DNA of 64,000 bases, from contig LSSK01000496.1 in the NCBI GenBank assembly GCA_001969505.1, positions 1-64,000 of the forward strand, given 5' to 3'. The notes under the pieces were generated by a model that was not told where the DNA came from, searched no databases, and saw nothing but the letters and a program-made list of their open reading frames with translations. Shown one piece after another: positions 56,444 through 64,000 of this stretch; positions within the stretch are counted from its first letter, which is position 1, and each line of letters opens with the position of its first letter. The DNA comes from Zancudomyces culisetae. Its lineage: Eukaryota > Kickxellomycota > Harpellomycetes > Harpellales > Legeriomycetaceae. A program made the position numbers and the translations under genes.

Positions 56444-57232
56444 GAATATTAAAATATAGAAAATCTAGAACTGGGTAGTATTAGCCAGTGTGTTAACTCG
56501 ATATAATACAAATCTTGCCCAATTCCCTCGCATCCTCCACATTCAAATGTGTATGCACGTTATGCGCACTTTAATTTGTGACTATCACTCAATACTCTTC
56601 CTGTTATAGTTCTTTATTCTTTTTTTTGTAAAATGTGAAAACTCTTTTCCTTGGAAAAAGGTTCAAAGGCAATTTTCGCTTTAATAAGGATTAGATACGA
56701 ACAAAGTATAAGACAGCATTTTATATATACAAAATTATTTACCAGCTATTCCTTTATCTTGAGATTAAATAAAAACTCATCAACGGAATTCAACTCTAAG
56801 GTAAGAAAGACATTATACTAATGAAATCTCGTGATATAGCTACATTTAACCGAATATGGTCTTTGGTTTATATTCTTACAGACCAAACACCCGTCACATT
56901 ACAGTTGTTATTTGAGCTAGGTATAAAGCAGACAGCTAAATCAATACTTTGTAAACTACAACGATTTCCAAGGTGTCGTATATTCTTATTTAGTGCTCTT
57001 GATGAAAATTCAAGTTGTTACAGAACGAAAATAGTAATACTAATAAAAACTATAGATATTCAAAAAACGGACTAATAACGGAGTATTACAGTAATGGTGC
57101 TCTTTAAGCACTGAGTAAGGTAGTTGTTTATTAGAGTAGACTATTTACTAATCTGAGAAATATATTTTATCCTTAAGGTGAATGGCAGATAGCACTAATA
57201 ATAATATCAATAGATAAAAGCGAGGGGTACAA
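56444..57232. other. Spacer upstream of CSC1 gene
   Basis: About 790 bp. An 84-codon frame at 56821-57075 has an ATG and mixed composition but no domain. It may be a small gene or chance. Confidence 0.4.
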
Positions 57233-60200
57233 ATGGAGCTCAAAAAAATTCAAGATTCTGGTGTACCAGGAACAACACCCTATTTGGCAAATAATTTTAA
57301 AAACTTAGAGGCCACGTTATGGCTATCATTATTTCTGGGAGGTAGTGGGTTGCTTTTATTCTGTTATTTGCGAAATAAATGGCCAAACCTATACTCTCCT
57401 AGAAGTAGGCTAAAAAGGTAAGAAACGGTTCTTAGTGAAAGTTCACAAAATTTTGACCAAACGGACTTTTGATCAATTAATGTAAACTAAATGAAACTGT
57501 TGGTGCATTTTAACAACACATTAGAGGAGCGCCGAAAAAAATAGGGGATTCATTCTGGGGCTGGATCCCAACTATTTATAACACCACTGAATCAGAAATA
57601 CTTTATAGCGTTGGCCTGGATGCTGTAGTGGTAATTAACCATACTTAGTATTATGTAAACATATATTTCCGACAAATAAACCACAATCCCGAAATATATT
57701 GATTCTGGTGCATGATTTTAAAAAATAATCTGCATTCTAAATTGTAGTACATGCGATTTTTCAAGCTGATGATACGGCTGTTTTGTATTATTTCGGTTCT
57801 TGCAATGCTTGTGATATTACCCATCGAAGCAGTATATCTTTATAGGAGCGAAAGTAAAAGCGAGAAAGAATCACAACGATCTTTGCAATACTTTTCAAGT
57901 TCAATTCCTGAAGGACTAAACAAAGAACGCTCGTTCGTAGTTGTTTTACTGCGCGCGACTTTGGGATCAAACAATGTTTTGATAGCACACTTTATATTTG
58001 GGTATGTAGTCACCCTACTGGTCTACTATCTACTTAGTAGATTTTCATACGAAGTGCTAACGCTGAGATGGCACTATCTGACGAAACTTCGAAATTCAAT
58101 CCCAGTAAGAACAGTAATGGTAACTGAAATACCAAAAAATGTTAGAGATGCAAATGGACTTGTAAATTATTTTGAGTCAATAGGCATTGGAAAGGTGGAA
58201 TGTGCTCATATAGTGCCAAAGCTAGCGAATTTAAACGAGCTAATAGAACTAAGAACAAAAATACTATTACAGATTGAAAGAAGGTATGCAAAGCTGCTTG
58301 GAAACCCATGTAACTCACCTGGCTATAATCCACAAGAACTAAAGGCGTGTTTTAGAGCTGATACTCAAGAAGCTCGGGATCTTGAGCTGGAATATCTGTG
58401 TAGTTGGGCAAAGTATAGCGGAAAGAATAAAAAAGAAAGGGTTTTAAGGTGGCTTGTTAAAACCAACGAGTTAAGAGTGCTATTCTGGAGACTAGATAAG
58501 ATGATCTATGAAGAGCGGTATGAAATTATTTATAATAGAAGGCATTCCAATTCCAATGTTGGCTTTGTAACGTTTCAAAGCGCATCATCAGCGGTAATTA
58601 TTTTTTTCCATTATATATATATATATATATTATATCTTATGCACTTTTGTTTTTGTGAATCTATGAGCAGATAATACAAAAAAGAATGCATGTTTTTATT
58701 TTCTTGAAAAAAAAGGGTCTGAAAAGCATTTTTGAAAAAACAATAGCAAGCGGCAGCACAGCTCTGTATTTATTCAAAGCCTACACAGATGCACATAAAG
58801 CTAGCCTCAGAACCGCGAGATATATACTGGCCAAATATAACACGTCCGCTAGCAAAACGCGCTACCTTGTCTGCAATTGTCACAGTCATAATTGTATTTA
58901 TGCTTCTATTTTGGCTCGTCCCTGTCACCATATTATCATCTCTGGTGAGTCCTGAGTTTATAAATGGTTTTTATCCTGGATTTGTTGAATTTGTGAAAAA
59001 AAACTCAGTTCTCGAGACGTTTTTAAGATATACGATCCCATCATTTATACTTTACGGCTTTAACAATTTGGCCCCGTACTTATTAGAGTGTAAGTTCTTG
59101 ATATTTCTTTTAAATATATATTTGCGATTAAAGCTGTGCTTATACAATCAGTTTTTTGTGCTATAATATAGGGTTAAATGACATATCTGGAATACAAACA
59201 AAATCAAGGCGTCAAATGCAAACACTAACCCAATACTATGTATTTTTACTTGTGACAGTGTTGCTAATATTTACAATTTCCACCACTATATTCAGCAAAA
59301 TTCTCGAGTGGGTTGAAAATCCAGCTAAAATACCCAAATCTCTTGCAGATACCCTGCCTAAGGTAAATATAATTCCAATCCATCCGTGCAACTGACAGTC
59401 TACACGAATACGTAGTTTTGCTTTTTAATGATTTAAAAAATACCGAACTAAAATCGATTTTTACAAATAGGCTGGCCCATTTTTTATGAGCTATATAATC
59501 CTTATGGGAATTGGATATGCCCCGTTAAAATTGCTGCGGTTGGGTGATATAATATATACCCTAGTACAAAGGCTATTTTCCACGAGTCCGAGAGATTTTG
59601 CTCAAACATACGGACCAAGTTATACATGTTGGTACCTAATGTATCCGCACAGAATGATTATCTTTGCAATAGCAATAACCTATTCATCGATTTCACCCTT
59701 GGTTTCGCCAATAACTGTATTATATTTTTTAATAGATTACATAGTGAGTAAATACTTGATATTATATGGTAAGTTACTTTGTCCACTTTTTTCAATGACT
59801 GAGTTTTTACCAGTATATACATTTCCAGATATATTGAGTAAAAAACAAAAAACATGAACCCCAAAGAAAAACACGTATAAGGCTTGGATTAATAGTTTGA
59901 TTTCTTTTATATAGTTTATTCGCCACCATTTGAGACTGCCGCTCTGCATATTCAAAAAATTATGAAGCACTTGGTTTCAGGGATGTTGATATACATATTG
60001 CTTATGCTAGGAATATATGCACTTAGAAATAGAATAATTCTATTTCTACTTCAAATACCTCTAGTGGTAATTAATGTGTACCTAACAACCAACACATCTG
60101 CTGTATTTTACAACGAAGGCGCATTTATTCCAATAGAAATGCTTGTTGGTTCATTGTCAAAAAGTGCAGAAGGTAGTGCTAGAAATATTTTATCACCTGT

Positions 60201-61329
60201 TAACCCAAAGTTAAGTGATGAGCATAAAGGCAATAAACAGAGCTTTGAGGAGATTAAGAGAATGTTTGCCAAGGGTGATGCAAACGGTGTTTATCCCACG
60301 GGATTTACAGATCCTACCCGGTCTAATTTACAGCGTGAACAAACAAAGACATACGGAAGCAATCTTAAAAACTATACTATTAAGTCATCTACAACAGGCA
60401 AGCATGTGTACGATAAGGGTGTATTACCTACCACATCGCTACTCGCTGGAAGACCATCTGTCCTGTATAACCAGATAGAGCGTTCACTGTGCAACAGTCG
60501 AAATTATATAGATACTGATATTTCAACTACAAATGATACCCTATTAACACATCGCAACCTTCATAACAAACCTGCACAAGACTCGAGTACAAAAAATAAC
60601 GAACGTGATATAGATAATACTGAGACATTTTCTACACCAAACTTACTCACTAGTCCGAAAAACAACGATATAATTAATGACATAGAGTTTCTACATCAAA
60701 TACCAACAGGTAAAGATAGTTTTAGTCCAACAATTAACCCGGAAAACGACACACATTCAGCCTTTTGTACGATCTCGTCAACCAAAAAAAAGAGTCGATC
60801 TGAGCATTCCCTTTCCACACTTGAAGACCAAAAAGATGATGTTTCCATTATTTCTATGGACCGATACGAGACTAGTCGCCACCTTTCTCCAGATTCTATC
60901 ACAAATGATCTTGGTTATTCGCACAAAAGTTCATTGAATACCGTTTCGGTTTTTTTCAAAAAAATCATAAGAACCCTTGAAAAATTTGCAACCGACTACA
61001 TAGTATTGAATCCATACCCTGTACCTCAGATTCTCTCCACTCCACCAGGCACTGAGCCAAATCATATAAAAACCGAAGCTGTTTATGGAGCAGAGCCGCT
61101 GCTTTCATCTGGTGCCAGAGACAGCAAGTCAGGATGCATTACAGAGTTAAGGTGGTCAGGTAATACTAGGGAAGAAGCTATAGCCAAAAGTATGTACTCT
61201 GACTACAGCCAGCCTGGGATGAGAACCTGTTTTGGAATTTTAGATTCTGACACATTAACATATGTGTATCCTCAGTTAGTTGGTACACTACCCCAGCTTT
61301 GGCTCCCAGGGAAAGTCGATAGCGACTGA
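57233..61329 (+). CDS. CSC1/OSCA/TMEM63-type stress-gated cation channel
   Basis: A mechanosensitive or osmosensitive channel of the RSN1/CSC1 family in a plasma or internal membrane. Seven exons (57233-57417, 57525-57630, 57748-58593, 58747-59089, 59172-59362, 59471-59768, 59915-61329) give 1127 residues. The first TM is LWLSLFLGGSGLLLFCYL, then PRSRLKRGAPKKIGDSFWGW. The cytosolic RNA-recognition-like loop carries VRTVMVTEIPKN and NVGFVTFQS. The family signature follows: YSKPTQMHIKLASEPRDIYWPN. Pore-domain helices span about 425-740 (LFWLVPVTILSSL, YGFNNLAPYLLE, MSYIILMGIGY, YLMYPHRMIIFAIAIT). A ~370-residue polar tail follows, ending in a conserved YVYPQLVGTLPQLWLPGK block (the PHM7-type C-terminal motif). 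Confidence 0.93.
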
Positions 61330-62041
61330 TCTTTGTTTCTTGCAATTACTAAGGCTAGGAGTCTCATTTTCAACTATTCAAAACTCAGTTTATGGGTATT
61401 GCCTGCTATTAGCTACTAAATTCAAATCAAGTCGTTATTTTTGTACATGTTACCATTTTACTTGCGCATAAGAGATTGTGTTATGTTATCCATGAAACCA
61501 AATAAAAGAAAATAAGAGTATAAAATCCGCACACTTTGACTTGAATTTTCATCACTAGCATGATACAATTATCGTAGAGAAATAAAGAAAATGTTCTCGC
61601 AATAATATGTAAATAGAATTTAACAAAGATAAAAACTGATAAGCGTGCTTAGCTTAAAAAAATCTGGAATATTTTGAAAAATTTGCTCATTAACTTGATG
61701 CAAAAAGAAAAGCGAAAGCAAAACGTTAGCCTCGTATATTCCAAACCATACTAGAAAATGGCCAATTATTAATTACGCTTCTAGATCCCAAAATAAAACG
61801 CCAACTTCTTCCACTCTTTGTTTTGAAAGAAAAAGCGAAAGGTACCAATATATGAACCAATTTACGCGTGATGGCAACAAAAAGTTGGGTGCGTATGCAA
61901 GGAGAATGCAAAATAATAGGTAGAAACATGTTAGTTTGGGCGGATATTTTGATCTATTAAGATCGTTCCTAAAGGGTTAAAAAAGATATGATATTTAGGA
62001 AGCCTCTCTGTAAAGACACATCACTTTTTTTTGTTGCTTTT
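61330..62041. other. Intergenic, no gene seen
   Basis: About 710 bp after the channel stop. A 67-codon - strand frame at 61726-61929 has no domain. Confidence 0.45.
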
Positions 62042-62277
62042 ATGTGGTTCGACAACATGTCGGCATTAGTGTATGTTGACGTAATGAAAAGGTGAGGAAA
62101 TAATACACGTTTGACTTCCCAAAGTGTAAACTACACAAGTATATTGGAAATTGCATTTATTTGCCAAACTATGCATTTACTAATTTTTTTTCTAGTTGGG
62201 TGCATGGGTATGTTGTTGTACTTTGGTATTTAAATGTGGCTGCAGACCTTGGAAAACACTATCTTTGCCAAAGTTAA
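62042..62277 (+). CDS. Possible tiny spliced membrane protein
   Basis: Exon 62042-62091 reads MWFDNMSALVYVDVMK and ends at AG|GTGAGG. A 104-nt interval ends with TTACTAATTTTTTTTCTAG (branch site plus T-tract acceptor). The frame resumes WVHGYVVVLWYLNVAADLGK to TAA at 62275. The spliced product is about 43 residues with one hydrophobic helix. The splice signals are good, but size alone makes it unsafe. A different frame starting at 62234 also runs to a GTAAGA donor at 62294, so these exons may instead be leader of the next gene. Confidence 0.3.
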
Positions 62278-62510
62278 GAATCGCTATCTACAGGTAAGAA
62301 TATACATGCGAATAAAAGTCACATCATCGCCAGTATTATTTCCATTACTTTACCACTTCCAACCTCAACGTCGAGAAGCTCTGTGTTGGATGTATAAATT
62401 ATTCAAACTAACTAATTTTATGTATGAACAAAAAATTCATAGTAATCTAAACAATATATCAGCTGGCAAATTCCTCATTTTCTATAAAAAGTTATAAATA
62501 ACACGGAAAA

Positions 62511-62882
62511 ATGAAACTGTTTTTAGCCGCTATTTGTCTATTTCTTGGAGCAATACATGGACATGATACTATGTGTGAAGTAGATACTGACGGAAAAAGT
62601 CATATAGCTATACGTGGTCTTGCGGGTTGGTCTAGTGGAGAAAGTGTGGTCATAAAATGCCCTACAGGTGGTGGGTGCACTGCAAGTACAAATACAAATC
62701 CAACATGCGGTATTGGAGGTGATACAACAGTTGTAGCCAACATTGATGGTGGTAGCATCTGCCTTAAGAGATTTGACAAACCTAGTTCTGGTGGAGCCGG
62801 TAATCTTGCATTGTTTCTTTCATCTGTGGGTTCGCAGCTCATTCCGATAGTTTTAGGATTCCTGCTTATGAGAGTTTTTTGA
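62511..62882 (+). CDS. Small secreted, probably GPI-anchored protein
   Basis: A single-exon 123-residue protein with a signal peptide (MKLFLAAICLFLGAIHG). A short mature domain contains five cysteines (DTMCEV, IKCPTGGGC, NPTCGIGG, SICLKR). The C-terminus has the GPI pattern: small residues (PSSGGAG) followed by a hydrophobic tail (LIPIVLGFLLMRVF) that ends the protein. It would be attached to the outer plasma membrane or wall. No family recognised. A GPI12 enzyme is encoded at 11.8-12.9 kb. The odd cysteine count suggests one free thiol or dimerisation. Confidence 0.75.
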   Translation: MKLFLAAICLFLGAIHGHDTMCEVDTDGKSHIAIRGLAGWSSGESVVIKCPTGGGCTASTNTNPTCGIGGDTTVVANIDGGSICLKRFDKPSSGGAGNLALFLSSVGSQLIPIVLGFLLMRVF

Positions 62883-63367
62883 GCACCTGATTTACCTTAA
62901 AATCATTGCTTTTATTGTTTAATATCTAGTTCCAAGTATAATTTAATTCCCAAAATCCATAATTTGGTGTTAAAGAAATTATAAAATCGATTTAATAACT
63001 TTTATACATACAAGCGTTTCTTGGTCCTTTTTCTAGTGGTACTAACGATCCACACATATTATTAAAGAATATTTCTGGGCCTGATATCATTACTTGATAG
63101 ATAGATGTTAGTTTATCGTGTGATTAAATTGGATGGAACAAAAAATCTCAAACTAAAAAAATACTAGCTATGTTTTTATAATAAGAGAAACTTAATGTTT
63201 TGTAGGACTTTTGTTGTGTGAAGCTAGAATTAAACTTAAAAGCGTTGCTAAAGACTGTTTTGCAAAATTATTGACTTTTTTGTTCTCTTTCAAAAAAAAA
63301 AGTATAAATAAGTTTAAGATTAAGGTAATCAAGACTAGGTGTGATGGGTTGAATATACTACAAGATT
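62883..63367. other. Convergent 3' spacer
   Basis: About 485 bp of AT-rich sequence between the GPI-type gene (+) and the 3-TM gene (-). Nothing recognised. Confidence 0.5.
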
Positions 63368-63874
63368 CTAGCCTATACTATACTTAATACTAAAAACAAA
63401 AAATGGAAGAGTCAAAATTAACAGAAAAATGTATTGGACAAATATATATCTAAGGTACTTTGTGATGTTTCTGTGTTTTTCCGAACCGTAATGGTTTATT
63501 TCATTAAACTCGATTGCAACCCGCTTCGTATAAAAGATTGAAAACCCATAAAAAACAGTTAGAACTACAAAAAACGCAAACTGGGTTTGAAATGCTTTTT
63601 TTTCGAGAACAAGGGCTTTGGAAGAGCTTTTAGTGTGTCCTAGCGTTTTGTATTCCCATGATATTATCATCAAAACCATCGATAAATATACAAGTATAAA
63701 CAAGATTATAAGCCCAGAAAGGCCTATTTTCTGATACGTGTTTATATCTAGCATTGTATATTCACCATCTATGTTGCTTGTTTTTTCAATCCGGGCATCA
63801 AGTTCTTGCTGTATTGCGTCTTCTATGTTTAGATTGGAAGAGTTCCCTGCTTCTTCTTTTGCCTGCTTTCCCAT
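63368..63874 (-). CDS. Hypothetical three-TM membrane protein
   Basis: A single open frame of 168 residues. The N-terminus is hydrophilic and acidic (MGKQAKEEAGNSSNLNIEDA, then LDARIEKTSNIDGEY). Three hydrophobic segments follow: IGLSGLIILFILVYLSMVLM (about 50-72), FAFFVVLTVFYGFSIFY (about 98-115) and YIFVQYIFLLILTLPFFVF (about 143-162). A possible donor (AAAGTACCT) lies at the start of the third segment, so the true C-terminus could differ. Start chosen at the first ATG after TTTTATTTTATTTTA-like A/T leader sequence. Family unknown. Confidence 0.6.
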   Translation of the reverse strand: MGKQAKEEAGNSSNLNIEDAIQQELDARIEKTSNIDGEYTMLDINTYQKIGLSGLIILFILVYLSMVLMIISWEYKTLGHTKSSSKALVLEKKAFQTQFAFFVVLTVFYGFSIFYTKRVAIEFNEINHYGSEKHRNITKYLRYIFVQYIFLLILTLPFFVFSIKYSIG

Positions 63875-64000
63875 TTTATTTTATTTTATTATTGCTCAAC
63901 TGAATTTCGATAATTTGGCGTGTGCAGAGCTTTCGAAGATTCCTTTTTAACTTTTGAATAGATAAAAGTATTTTGAGAAGTGATAAAATGATATTTTATC

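Overview
This window is nuclear DNA from an AT-rich eukaryote, most likely a fungus. The nearly universal pattern is short introns with GTAAGT-like donors, TACTAAC-like branch sites and TAG acceptors. The gene set fits fungi: kynurenine aminotransferase, a COQ11-type dehydrogenase, a CSC1-type channel, a secreted CAP protein and a small GPI-type surface protein. Dynactin p24, NEDD8 and a many-exon AMSH argue against budding yeast and for an early-diverging filamentous lineage (zoopagomycete or mucoromycete grade). That placement is inference. All spliced models use the standard code, and all three stop codons occur.

Layout. 1-9.5 kb: carnitine carrier (-), ORC4 (-), glycine-cleavage H protein (+), SUMO E1 subunit AOS1 (-). 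10-20 kb: HisC-like PLP aminotransferase (+), GPI12 de-N-acetylase (-), a multipass membrane protein (+), kynurenine aminotransferase (+), dynactin p24 (+), cytochrome c1 (-). 21-24 kb: very AT-rich land with tRNA-Asn. 24-30 kb: AMSH (-), a second mitochondrial carrier (+), ribosomal protein eL31 (-). 30-34 kb: a 4-kb stretch with no secure gene. 34-48 kb: G-alpha (+), SDR oxidoreductase (-), a small spliced gene (+), LAMMER kinase (+), winged-helix/SET protein (-), COQ11-like protein (+). 48-64 kb: NEDD8 (-), alpha/beta hydrolase (+), CAP protein (-), a small unrecognised gene (-), 3-ketoacyl-CoA thiolase (-), unresolved exons (+), CSC1 channel (+), a small GPI-type protein (+) and a 3-TM protein (-).

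How the genes relate. There are no operons; genes are singly transcribed and often convergent, with short 3' spacers. Themes recur. Mitochondrial functions: two carriers, cytochrome c1, GCSH, kynurenine aminotransferase and COQ11. Fatty-acid oxidation: acylcarnitine carrier and thiolase. Ubiquitin-like pathways: AOS1, NEDD8 and AMSH. GPI anchoring: GPI12 and a probable GPI-anchored client. I rebuilt exons by hand from splice signals, reading frame and family motifs. Most models close in frame to the expected protein length. No obvious prophage-like, CRISPR or intact transposon system is present. The most interesting leftovers are several tiny spliced coding signals in 'empty' spacers (6.1, 31.8, 39.1, 53.3, 55-56.4 and 62.0 kb).
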